Origin: an uncultured bacterium
Lineage (GTDB): Bacteria > Bacteroidota > Ignavibacteria > Kapaibacteriales > UBA4661
Assembly: GCA_937899715.1 (NCBI GenBank)
Contig: CALCNX010000144.1
Location: 1-25,823 of the forward strand
Reading direction: 5' to 3'
Length of the DNA: 25,823 bases
How positions within the stretch are numbered: position 1 is the first letter of the stretch; the number at the start of each line of letters is the position of its first letter. The notes under the pieces are model-generated. The model was not told the origin of the DNA. It worked only from the letters and a program-made list of their open reading frames with translations, and made no database searches. This document shows, piece by piece, positions 1-6,746 of this stretch. The position numbers were made by a program, and so were the translations under genes.

Positions 1-96
1 AACGCTTACCTGAGTCTCATCAAGCATTTGTCGAGATGGCTATGATTCGACTTTTACTCAGGAGATTGGCGAAAAAATGACTTTCCAAACAGACTC
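1..96 (+). mobile_element. 3' end of an IS5-like insertion sequence (partial)
   Basis: Bases 3-80 encode the last 25 residues of a transposase-like protein, and the TGA at 78-80 runs into a terminal repeat that ends with CTC at 94-96. Read outward from the element, the repeat is GAGTCTGTTTGGAAAGTCA, which matches 16 of 19 bases of the repeat at 25750-25768 near the other edge of the window. The base run TTA follows directly. This fits the TNA target preference of some IS5 subgroups, though the other copy of the target lies outside the window. The element interrupts the chemoreceptor gene at 97-385. The family name is an inference from the short protein tail and the GAG-type ends. Confidence 0.72.
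3..80 (+). CDS. Transposase C-terminal fragment (5' truncated by the window edge)
   Basis: Only the last 25 codons are present. The reading frame contains HQAFVEMAMIRLLLRRLAKK followed by a stop. A hydrophobic helix followed by an arginine-rich end of this kind is typical of the C-terminus of IS5/IS4-class DDE transposases, after the catalytic Glu. No catalytic residue is visible because the rest lies before base 1. The stop codon abuts the terminal inverted repeat, as is common in compact IS elements. The family assignment is moderately sure; that it is the tail of a transposase is supported by the matching IS end. Confidence 0.6.
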   Translation, partial: RLPESHQAFVEMAMIRLLLRRLAKK

Positions 97-385
97 TTAA
101 GACTTCTTTCAGCATTGCATTGACTTCATCACGAGAGAAACGCTGATTGCTTACGCGAATTGCTGAGAGCATCTGTGCCAGTGTTCGTGCTGCGTCCATT
201 GCACGCTCTAGTTCCGTGTCCACATTCGTGGCGTAGGACAGCGCTATGGATTGCAGGCGGGCTTGTGCGCTTGCCGTATCACGTTTGTATGCCGTGTAAG
301 TGCCATATCCCGCGATGAGAACAATCGCAAGAACAATACCCGGAAGCCAGTAAAGAAATATCTTCGAGCGTAACGATGCCGACAT
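97..385 (-). pseudogene. Methyl-accepting chemotaxis protein, N-terminus only, cut by an IS
   Basis: The remnant begins at the ATG at 385 (an upstream in-frame GTG at 394 is less likely). It shows a short cytoplasmic start, a membrane helix at about residues 10-30, and the first long helix of a periplasmic dCache-type sensor, including SYATNVDTELERAMDAARTL. Homology-like sequence stops at about residue 97 of this start (KEVL), exactly where the IS terminal repeat begins. The open frame then runs on into IS sequence as an unrelated tail and stops at base 20. The HAMP and signalling domains are missing, so the product cannot signal. An intact chemoreceptor lies nearby on the other strand at 1499-3535, which suggests that taxis genes cluster here. 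Confidence 0.72.
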
Positions 386-744
386 AGATTGCACTCAAAA
401 AATAGTGAAAAACGATTTCCTGTCTATCGTTCTGTATAGCTTTCTACGGTTCAATACACAATCAATCAACACAGACATTCAAGCCCAACAATAAATACGG
501 GGAACGCAAAAGAACATGACAAAGAAGGCACCTAAATATATTGATATTTGGTGGAATGTCAAAGCACGTCCACGTATTTCTACGTGGTTTTTACGTGGTA
601 TTTTTCTTTTGTATCTGCGTACTTTTTCCGTAGTTCCGCGCATAGCTTTTGGGAGCACAGTGCCGTATTTTTGTTTCAACGCTGAGCATCGCATTTTTCT
701 ATATTCACGCTTGCTTTTTTCTGTTTCGGGAAATCCCAACGATT
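386..744. other. Intergenic region of about 360 bases with TACGTGG repeats
   Basis: This AT-rich stretch separates the truncated chemoreceptor (minus) from the receiver protein (plus), so any promoters in it would be divergent. Short open frames exist in several registers but none looks like a protein. The visible structure is a cluster of CCACGTA/TACGTGG heptamers at 570-598, annotated separately. I could not identify convincing -10/-35 boxes. Confidence 0.5.
565..598. repeat. CCACGTA/TACGTGG repeat cluster, upstream copy
   Basis: CCACGTA at 570-576 and TACGTGG at 581-587 form a perfect 7-bp inverted repeat with a 4-base TTTC loop. A further TACGTGG follows at 592-598, and an extra CACGT precedes at 565-569. 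The same heptamers recur after the receiver gene at 1256-1303, so the gene is bracketed by them. They could be binding sites for a regulator or arms of a small mobile repeat; the sequence alone does not decide. Confidence 0.6.
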
Positions 745-1212
745 ATGGCTATTGTATCACCTCACGCTCTTCCCCAAAAACGAGTTGTCATTGCTGCATC
801 GCAGGAAGATGTCTTGCGGGGGCTTCGTTTGTATTGTGTCGAGAACAATCACTTCTCTGTCGTTGGGCTTGCGCTTACCTCTGAAGCGCTACTCCAAGAT
901 ATTGCCACACACACACCGGAGGCTGCCGTTATTCATTGCGATTTAGCGGGAAGCGAGATGATGAACATTCTCCGCCGCATTCGTGAACAGTCCCCGTCCA
1001 CAGCCATTATCGCCATTGGTGACTATACCGTGCCGTCGCTCGTCAATCTGGCGCTTCGGTCTGGAGCGCAGGGATATTTGCTGGTAATGCCGCTCAAACA
1101 GCAACTCGCCGCCGCTCTGGACGTGGTTTGCAGTGGGCATTTTGTTCTTGATGAGCAACTCAAATATCTCCTTCCATTGTTAAAATCAGCATTGACACCC
1201 CATTTGGTCTGA
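745..1212 (+). CDS. Degenerate receiver-only response regulator
   Basis: This protein of 155 residues has the alternating beta/alpha pattern of a CheY/NarL-like receiver domain and nothing else: no LuxR-type DNA-binding domain follows. A candidate phosphoacceptor is Asp66 in AVIHCDLAGS. Other pocket residues are changed. The acidic pair normally found after the first strand is replaced (VVIAASQED), and the lysine normally found in the GYLLK motif is valine (GYLLV, Val114). I infer a pseudo-receiver that may act by protein contact rather than by normal phosphorylation. The ATG at 745 is chosen because the domain starts about 12 residues later; the open frame extends further upstream but that part is Phe/Cys-rich and not receiver-like. 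No Shine-Dalgarno is seen. It sits upstream of a chemoreceptor. Confidence 0.68.
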   Translation: MAIVSPHALPQKRVVIAASQEDVLRGLRLYCVENNHFSVVGLALTSEALLQDIATHTPEAAVIHCDLAGSEMMNILRRIREQSPSTAIIAIGDYTVPSLVNLALRSGAQGYLLVMPLKQQLAAALDVVCSGHFVLDEQLKYLLPLLKSALTPHLV

Positions 1213-1255
1213 TACTTGCCTCTTTCTGCTTCGTATTCTCCGCCTTCCAAAATGA

Positions 1256-1308
1256 CCACGTAATTATACGCACTCCACGTAATTTTCCGTGCTGCCTACG
1301 TGGACGTA
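1256..1308. repeat. CCACGTA/TACGTGG repeat cluster, downstream copy
   Basis: CCACGTA occurs at 1256-1262 and 1275-1281, and TACGTGG at 1297-1303, giving an inverted pair with a 15-base loop. The outermost copies of the two clusters, GTCCACGTA at 568-576 and TACGTGGAC at 1297-1305, are exact 9-bp inverted complements across the receiver gene. The rest of the gap up to 1498 is AT-rich with a T-run just before the chemoreceptor, and holds no gene that I can see. Confidence 0.6.
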
Positions 1309-1498
1309 ATAATCAAGTAGTTCTCCTAATAGCCTTGCGCCTGCCATTTCGGTATTTTTGTATGTGAAATTGATTCAACATCCGCGTCTGAAAACATCCT
1401 TTATTCTGCTGATTGATATTATTTGTGCTGAATCAATGCTCTGATATTTCTTCCGCAACACATACTATATTTTTTACATTTTTTTTGCTGGAGCTTTT

Positions 1499-3535
1499 AT
1501 GAAAACTATTATTGCCAACCTGAGCGTTCGTGCTAAACTCTTGACCGGATTTGGTATCGTTCTTTGCAGTACCATTGTCCTTGCCGGAGTATTATTATTC
1601 GGGATGTCGCGCAATCACAGCGCCTCCGAATATGCCGATGCCATGCAGCAACGCCAGCTTTTACTCAGCACCATTTCCAATAAAGCAACGCAGGGTCACT
1701 TGTGGTTTGAAGAAATTATGTCCGGCGACAAAGACCAGACAGTTGGACAGTGTTACACGCTTTGGCGCACGGGCGTTGAATACAGCACACTTATTTTAGA
1801 TGGCGGCAAGACAGCAGAGGGCATTGAAATTGAAGCAGCACACGAACCATATGTCCGCGAGAATGTGGGCACGATTCGTCATCAGCTCGCTGCTTTAGCA
1901 GCCTCGGCAAAAGAGCGCTATGCGGGCTTGCAAAGCGGCACAAGCGGAGCCGGCTCGGAGGCTGACCGAGAGTTCGATGCGGTCTATGAGACAATTATGA
2001 CAGCGATTGAAAATTGTGAGCGCGTCCAGCAATCGCAGGTGAGTGCGAGTATCGTGCAGCAGAACGAGCAGTATCATAATAGCTTGATACTCGGCTTCGG
2101 TATTGTTGGCGTTATTATGCTTTTGTCGCTTTGTGTTTCTATCCTTATCAGTTCTTCCATTGTTAAGCCTGTTCGCCGCCTGAGCAATGCTGCCGAAGCT
2201 ATTGCGGGTGGTAATTTGGATGTGCGGCTGGATGCACACACACAGGAAGAATTCGGGACGCTTGCCGGGTCATTCAATAACATGGTGGATGCTATCAACG
2301 GTGGTATCAACGACTTGGCGTTGGAAAAAGCAAGCATTGAGCGCAAGGTCGAAGAAGCAACACATGAGATTGCTGAACAAAAAGAATATCTCAGTCGTAG
2401 CGTCAGCATATTGCTTCACGAAATGCGCCGCTTTGCTGAAGGCGACCTGACGGTATCGGTCGTGCCGGAACGCGACGATGACATCGGCGCACTCTTCGAT
2501 GGCTTTACCGAAGCAGTTACAAACGTTCGTACTCTTGTAGAGCAAGTTCTGGAAGCAATCGAAAACGCTACCGATGCGACGGTCGAAATTAGCCATGCTG
2601 CGTCAGAAATCGCTACGGTCTCCGACCAGCAATCGCTTCAGGCAAAAGAAGTAGCAGTGGCGGTAGAGCAGATGTTTCAAACAATTCGCGCTAATGCTCA
2701 TCATGCAAGCCAAACCGCCGAGGCAACGTCACAAAACGGTATCAATGCCAACAAGAGCGGAGAGGTAATGCAGAAGACCTTGCGCAAGATTCAAGACATC
2801 GCAGGTGCATCGAACAGCGCCGCAGCCTTGGTGCAGGAACTCGGCACAAGCAGTGCGGAAATCGGTGAAATCGTTTCGGTCATTGACGAAATTGCCGACC
2901 AAACAAATCTTTTAGCGCTCAACGCCGCCATCGAAGCTGCTCGTGCCGGCGACCACGGACGCGGATTCGCCGTTGTTGCCGATGAAGTGCGCAAGCTCGC
3001 CGAGCGGACACAAAAAGCCACCAAGCAAATCGCACAGACCGTTGGGCAAATTCAAAAGCAAACCACTGTGGTTGTCGGCAGTATTGACCAAAACAACACC
3101 GAAGCGGCTCACGGCATTGCTTACGCCAGCGAAGCAGGAATGGCGTTGGAATCTATTGTTACCGGGGCAGCAAGCATACGCGATATGATTACGCATATTG
3201 CTTCGGCAACTGAAGAGCAATCGGCAGCCAGCGAACAAATCAACGGCAACATTCAACAAATGTCCGTTGCTGTGGAGCAAACATCGGCGATGATAACCGA
3301 AGTAAGCCGTTCCTCAGAAAATCTCAGCCAACATATGTCCGCACTGCAACGTTTGGCTTCTACGTTCAAAACATCGCAACATCAAGCCACTCACTCACTT
3401 CCTCACTACCACACATCGGCATTACCCCCGCATCGCAATACACAAGGTATTGGCAAGGGCGCATCACAAAGTGTATCGCAAGCAACAAAGCAACGTTCTG
3501 CACATACCACACAGCAGTCGTACTTGGTTGCATGA
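1499..3535 (+). CDS. Methyl-accepting chemotaxis protein
   Basis: This membrane chemoreceptor of 678 residues passes ligand signals to CheW/CheA. A first membrane helix lies at about 12-36 and a helical periplasmic sensor at about 40-190, which includes an unusual GHLWFEEIMSGD stretch near residue 66. The second membrane helix lies at about 195-220 and a HAMP domain at about 221-273. A second HAMP-like helical unit follows at about 300-350 (RFAEGDLTVSVVPERDDDIG), then the signalling domain at about 360-625. The conserved hairpin tip, DQTNLLALNAAIEAARAG, is intact at 467-484. The Ser/Thr/Gln/His-rich tail lacks a CheR-docking pentapeptide of the NWETF type. TGGAG at 1489-1493 is a plausible ribosome site. 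The ligand is unknown. It is complete, unlike the IS-cut chemoreceptor to its left. Confidence 0.95.
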   Translation: MKTIIANLSVRAKLLTGFGIVLCSTIVLAGVLLFGMSRNHSASEYADAMQQRQLLLSTISNKATQGHLWFEEIMSGDKDQTVGQCYTLWRTGVEYSTLILDGGKTAEGIEIEAAHEPYVRENVGTIRHQLAALAASAKERYAGLQSGTSGAGSEADREFDAVYETIMTAIENCERVQQSQVSASIVQQNEQYHNSLILGFGIVGVIMLLSLCVSILISSSIVKPVRRLSNAAEAIAGGNLDVRLDAHTQEEFGTLAGSFNNMVDAINGGINDLALEKASIERKVEEATHEIAEQKEYLSRSVSILLHEMRRFAEGDLTVSVVPERDDDIGALFDGFTEAVTNVRTLVEQVLEAIENATDATVEISHAASEIATVSDQQSLQAKEVAVAVEQMFQTIRANAHHASQTAEATSQNGINANKSGEVMQKTLRKIQDIAGASNSAAALVQELGTSSAEIGEIVSVIDEIADQTNLLALNAAIEAARAGDHGRGFAVVADEVRKLAERTQKATKQIAQTVGQIQKQTTVVVGSIDQNNTEAAHGIAYASEAGMALESIVTGAASIRDMITHIASATEEQSAASEQINGNIQQMSVAVEQTSAMITEVSRSSENLSQHMSALQRLASTFKTSQHQATHSLPHYHTSALPPHRNTQGIGKGASQSVSQATKQRSAHTTQQSYLVA

Positions 3536-3544
3536 TGCTTGGAC

Positions 3545-3583
3545 GGATTGTGTAGTCGCACCGCTTGGACGGCTACACAATCC
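3545..3583 (+). terminator. Strong hairpin downstream of the chemoreceptor gene
   Basis: GGATTGTGTAG at 3545-3555 and CTACACAATCC at 3573-3583 are perfect complements. Pairing continues inward through a T-G, a C-G and a G-C pair to about 14 bp, with an 11-base loop. The hairpin begins 9 bases after the chemoreceptor stop. No T-run follows, so a classical intrinsic terminator is not proved; it may instead protect the 3' end of the transcript. TTGGACGG is repeated within the same element. Confidence 0.5.
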
Positions 3584-3675
3584 TGCTGATGAACAAGCGA
3601 TTTTGTATCGCAATGGATTTATCCCTATTCCTTTACCTATCCGGCTCCTTTATACTTTTTTTTAGGACAGTCATC

Positions 3676-4506
3676 ATGAAAACATTTACATTCTGCTTCG
3701 TTATTATCATTGCCTTGCTGAGTTTATTTCTGCGCCCTGCTTCAAGCATTTATGCCGCCACACACATTTTATCTGATTCTACCGCCACGGAAGAACTGGC
3801 GACCGACCGACCAGACCAGACAGAATGTTCAACGGTTGTGCCGCAAGGGGCATTACAAGTGGAAACAGGGCTTGTTTTTGAACGGTACCGAGGAGACAGC
3901 AAGCGGACGCATCACACTGAGCAAATGGGCATCGGTACAACATTAGTGCGCTTTGGTTTACTGTCAACCTTGGAGTTACGGTTCATCGGCGAGTACCACC
4001 ATGAGCGCAATGTCTTTTTTAACGAAGCGGATATAATCAATCAAGGACTTGCCGAGTCGGCGATAGGAGTGAAAATTCAAATTTGCCGTGAAGAAGGCAT
4101 TATTCCTGAAACCGCACTAAATCTCCATGTGCGGCTTCCGGTGGGCGCAGAAGCATTCAGCGTGAAAACGGCAGTTCCCGATTTTCGCTTTCTGTGCTCC
4201 CATACACTCTCCGACCGTTTTTCACTAGGGTATAATCTCGGTGCAGAATTCAATGGCGAAGAGCCGGGTGCAGAATTTATCTATACAGCTACTATAGGCT
4301 ATTCACTAACAGAATCTATCGAAACCTACGTGGAGGTTTTTGGCTCGAAACCCGCAAATAGTGAATTCAACTGTACCTTTGATGGCGGTATCAGCTATCT
4401 CATCACATCACTGGTAAAAATTGATGCTTCGGCGGGCGTTGGTCTGACGGCAAATGCACCGAGTTACTATGTCAGTGCGGGCTTGTCGTTTCGCTTATTT
4501 CGATAA
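3676..4506 (+). CDS. Secreted outer-membrane barrel-like protein (Phenol_MetA_deg-like family)
   Basis: The product has 276 residues. A hydrophobic signal sequence covers about residues 1-27 and ends near SIYA. The mature protein starts with TDRPDQTE (43-50), the signature seen at the start of the family often labelled 'putative MetA-pathway of phenol degradation' (PF13557). It then has repeated amphipathic beta strands and ends in an aromatic-rich strand (GLSFRLFR). Members are outer-membrane barrels of unclear substrate; the phenol label is historical and should not be taken as function. The ATG at 3676 is chosen because it gives a signal peptide and has AGGA at 3664-3667; the frame is open upstream from a TTG at 3565. 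It is convergent with the sugar transferase gene, 27 bases away. Confidence 0.75.
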   Translation: MKTFTFCFVIIIALLSLFLRPASSIYAATHILSDSTATEELATDRPDQTECSTVVPQGALQVETGLVFERYRGDSKRTHHTEQMGIGTTLVRFGLLSTLELRFIGEYHHERNVFFNEADIINQGLAESAIGVKIQICREEGIIPETALNLHVRLPVGAEAFSVKTAVPDFRFLCSHTLSDRFSLGYNLGAEFNGEEPGAEFIYTATIGYSLTESIETYVEVFGSKPANSEFNCTFDGGISYLITSLVKIDASAGVGLTANAPSYYVSAGLSFRLFR

Positions 4507-4533
4507 TCGTCGGCTTGGAGAGTTCGTATTTCG

Positions 4534-5985
4534 TCACACTTTACTTTTACCAAACAGCACCACGGGAATCGTCTTGAGCAAGATTTTAATATCCAGCCAA
4601 ATCGTGAAATTTTCGGCATAAAACACATCCAGTATCATCGCATCGTGCAGACTCAAGCCGTCAATTTGTCTCCCCGTTACCTGCCATAGTCCCGTCAGCC
4701 CCGGCAGCACCAGAAAGCGGCGTTTATGCCAGTCCTCAAAGTATTGCATCTCGTAATCCAAGCAAGGGCGAGGTCCGACAAGGCTCATTTCGCCGCGCAG
4801 GACGTTCAGAATTTGCGGAAACTCGTCAATGCTGTACTTGCGCAAGAAACGCCCGATGGGGGTAATACGCGGATCATTTTCCGGTTTGCCCATGTGGACA
4901 CCTTCTTTGAGTCGCTGCTCTGCGGTTTCGCGGTGCTCGGTCTCGTCGTTGAGGTACATCGTGCGGAACTTGAACATTTTGAACGGCTGCCCGCCTTTGC
5001 CGATGCGATACGACGTGTACAACACCGGTCCCCGCGAAGTAAGCCAAATTGCCAAAGCTATGAGTACCCACGGAATGAGCGCAAGGAGGAACACCGTTGT
5101 ACCCACGAGAACATCCACAACCCGCTTGGCAACAAGTCCCGGATGAATCGTCATTTGCGAAGGCAATTCCAATGCGCCGGAGACAATACGTCCTTCCATT
5201 TCGTTCTGCACAATGCGGAAATGTCGTGAGAACACTTTGATTGGCAGCTTCGTTTTTTTACATTCTTCAATAATTTCCAAAAGCCGCTCGCGGGTAACGG
5301 CGTTAATGGTGACAAAAATTTCATCCGCTCCAACGTCAACGGCGGCGGCTTGCACATCACTGATTTTGCCTATTATTGGAAAACCCAGCAGCGATTTGCC
5401 AATTTTCTCCGTATCGTCATCAAGGAAATATGCGGTCTCTATGCCAAGTTCGGGGTCGTTGAGGATGCGTAGTGCAAATGTTTCTCCTGCGTGACCGGCT
5501 CCCAAAATGAGGGCTTTTTTCGCAACGATTTCATCCCGCAAGAACTTCCGCTTCTGCACAAATACGGATACCACCGCCCGTTCTATGCTTACTAAAACAA
5601 TACCCAACAGTTCAAATCCCAGCCAAAACCCCCGTGCCGACGTAGCCAATACGCGATCTTGGAAGAAAAACAGCAGCACCAAAAGCACCATACCAAGCGT
5701 AAAATAGGACTTGATAATTTGCGGTATTTGGTCGGTTGGATTAGCAACGACGCGGTATTTGTAGAGGTTATTTAATCGAAAGAAAAGCGGAATTGAAAGC
5801 GCGGCGAGCGTATAAAAAATAAACGCTTCGGTCTTGTACAGCGCACCGGCTTTGCGCGAGAACGCAATCACTGTTTCGGAGGTGCGGAAGGCAAAAGTGA
5901 TTTGCACCGCCAGAAGTGCTGTCAGCACGTCCAGCGCCAGCAAAACTGCCTTGGAGAAGCTAAATTGTTTACCTGTTTCGGTCAT
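4534..5985 (-). CDS. Polyprenyl-phosphate sugar-1-phosphate transferase (WcaJ/EpsE-like)
   Basis: This enzyme of 483 residues starts assembly of an exopolysaccharide or lipid-linked glycan by moving a sugar phosphate from a nucleotide sugar to undecaprenyl phosphate. About four membrane helices fill residues 10-145. A Rossmann-like CoA/NAD-binding fold follows with ILGAGHAGE at 160-168. A further membrane-inserting helix near 290-315 precedes the bacterial sugar transferase domain (PF02397), with KFRTM (339-343), the DEFPQ motif (387-391), SLVGPRP (401-407) and PGLTGLWQV (428-436). All usual motifs are present and the length is normal. It lies 83 bases after the oxidoreductase gene on the same strand, behind a GT4 glycosyltransferase, which supports a polysaccharide role. 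The sugar, glucose or galactose in relatives, cannot be read from the sequence. Confidence 0.93.
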   Translation of the reverse strand: MTETGKQFSFSKAVLLALDVLTALLAVQITFAFRTSETVIAFSRKAGALYKTEAFIFYTLAALSIPLFFRLNNLYKYRVVANPTDQIPQIIKSYFTLGMVLLVLLFFFQDRVLATSARGFWLGFELLGIVLVSIERAVVSVFVQKRKFLRDEIVAKKALILGAGHAGETFALRILNDPELGIETAYFLDDDTEKIGKSLLGFPIIGKISDVQAAAVDVGADEIFVTINAVTRERLLEIIEECKKTKLPIKVFSRHFRIVQNEMEGRIVSGALELPSQMTIHPGLVAKRVVDVLVGTTVFLLALIPWVLIALAIWLTSRGPVLYTSYRIGKGGQPFKMFKFRTMYLNDETEHRETAEQRLKEGVHMGKPENDPRITPIGRFLRKYSIDEFPQILNVLRGEMSLVGPRPCLDYEMQYFEDWHKRRFLVLPGLTGLWQVTGRQIDGLSLHDAMILDVFYAENFTIWLDIKILLKTIPVVLFGKSKV

Positions 5986-6025
5986 AGAGAGCGGTAAAGA
6001 GTTATATCATTTTTTGGGGGATTTG

Positions 6026-6083
6026 AGCGCTAGAGCAACATAATTTTTAGCGCTGTGCTTGATAACTGTTAGCACTGTGCTTG
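6026..6083. repeat. Short tandem duplication and hairpin at the 3' end of the oxidoreductase gene
   Basis: TTAGCGCTGTGCTTG at 6047-6061 and TTAGCACTGTGCTTG at 6069-6083 are direct repeats with one mismatch and a period of 22. The second copy contains the stop codon and the last four codons of the oxidoreductase gene. AGCGCTA at 6026-6032 and TAGCGCT at 6048-6054 form a 7-bp inverted repeat. The arrangement looks like local duplication of the gene end, with possible weak hairpin formation in the mRNA. Confidence 0.5.
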
Positions 6084-6746
6084 GTCGTAGAGCGCTTGGA
6101 TAGCGTCGGATTCGATTATACGCCGCCCCGGAGACGCTCGTTTTGCCTCAAGCACCATTGCTTCTGCGACAACATTTGCATCAATTACCCGATATTTTGC
6201 AAGCGGACCAATCATGGCAAAACTCCAAAATTTTGCAACACCAATGCCGAGCGTTTCGCCAAAGCGCATTTCGGGGCGCTCTCCTGCCAGAAAAGACGGG
6301 CGAAGCGCCACAAATGTTTTGTAACCGAGTGCTTCAATAGCTTGTTCGATTTCACCTTTTGTGCGGCTGTAAAAAATTGCGGAACGAGCGTCCGCGCCAA
6401 TGGCGGTAACAATCAAATACTGCTCTGCGCCTCGTAAAAGCGCCATTTCTGCCACCGCAAGCGGATAGTCATAATCCACTTTGCGAAATGCCGACTGTGA
6501 GCCTGCTTTGGCAATCGTCGTGCCAAGGGTGCAAAATACGTCCTGTGCAGTAATTTTGGCAGCCACAGCCGAAAGGTTTGCAAAATCAACAATTTCCTGT
6601 GTGAGCTTGGGATGCTGCACGGCAAGAGGCTTGCGGACAAGCGCCGTCACGTGCGTGTATGCCTCATCTCGAAGAAGCACCTTGAGCAATTCTCCTCCCA
6701 CAAGACCGCTTGCGCCTATGATGAGCGCTGTTCGTTGATTGTTCAT
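6069..6746 (-). CDS. NAD(P)-binding atypical short-chain oxidoreductase (HTATIP2-like)
   Basis: A 225-residue Rossmann-fold protein. The nucleotide-binding loop is GASGLVG at 11-17, following a beta strand (TALIIGASG). YSRTK at 126-130 supplies the Tyr/Lys pair usual in this extended short-chain dehydrogenase group, and VTAIGAD (113-119) and ALRPSFLAGER are typical of HTATIP2/NAD(P)H-binding (PF13460-type) proteins. Substrate unknown. Its ATG overlaps the stop of the upstream glycosyltransferase by four bases (ATGA), so the two are probably translated together. A link to polysaccharide synthesis is suggested only by position; members of this family are often found without any such context. 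Confidence 0.85.
   Translation of the reverse strand: MNNQRTALIIGASGLVGGELLKVLLRDEAYTHVTALVRKPLAVQHPKLTQEIVDFANLSAVAAKITAQDVFCTLGTTIAKAGSQSAFRKVDYDYPLAVAEMALLRGAEQYLIVTAIGADARSAIFYSRTKGEIEQAIEALGYKTFVALRPSFLAGERPEMRFGETLGIGVAKFWSFAMIGPLAKYRVIDANVVAEAMVLEAKRASPGRRIIESDAIQALYDQAQC

Noticed and set aside
649..744. Upstream extension of the receiver gene by 32 codons
   Set aside because: The extra residues are Phe/Cys-rich and unlike receiver N-termini; the ATG at 745 places the first beta strand at the expected distance.
516..884. Plus-strand open frame of 122 codons starting MTKKAPKYIDIWW
   Set aside because: It overlaps the receiver gene in another frame, is rich in Phe, Arg and Cys, and shows no domain pattern; its first half is better explained by the repeat-rich intergenic region.
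4726..5229. Plus-strand open frame of 167 codons opposite the sugar transferase
   Set aside because: It lies wholly inside a well-supported gene on the other strand and contains no recognisable motifs.
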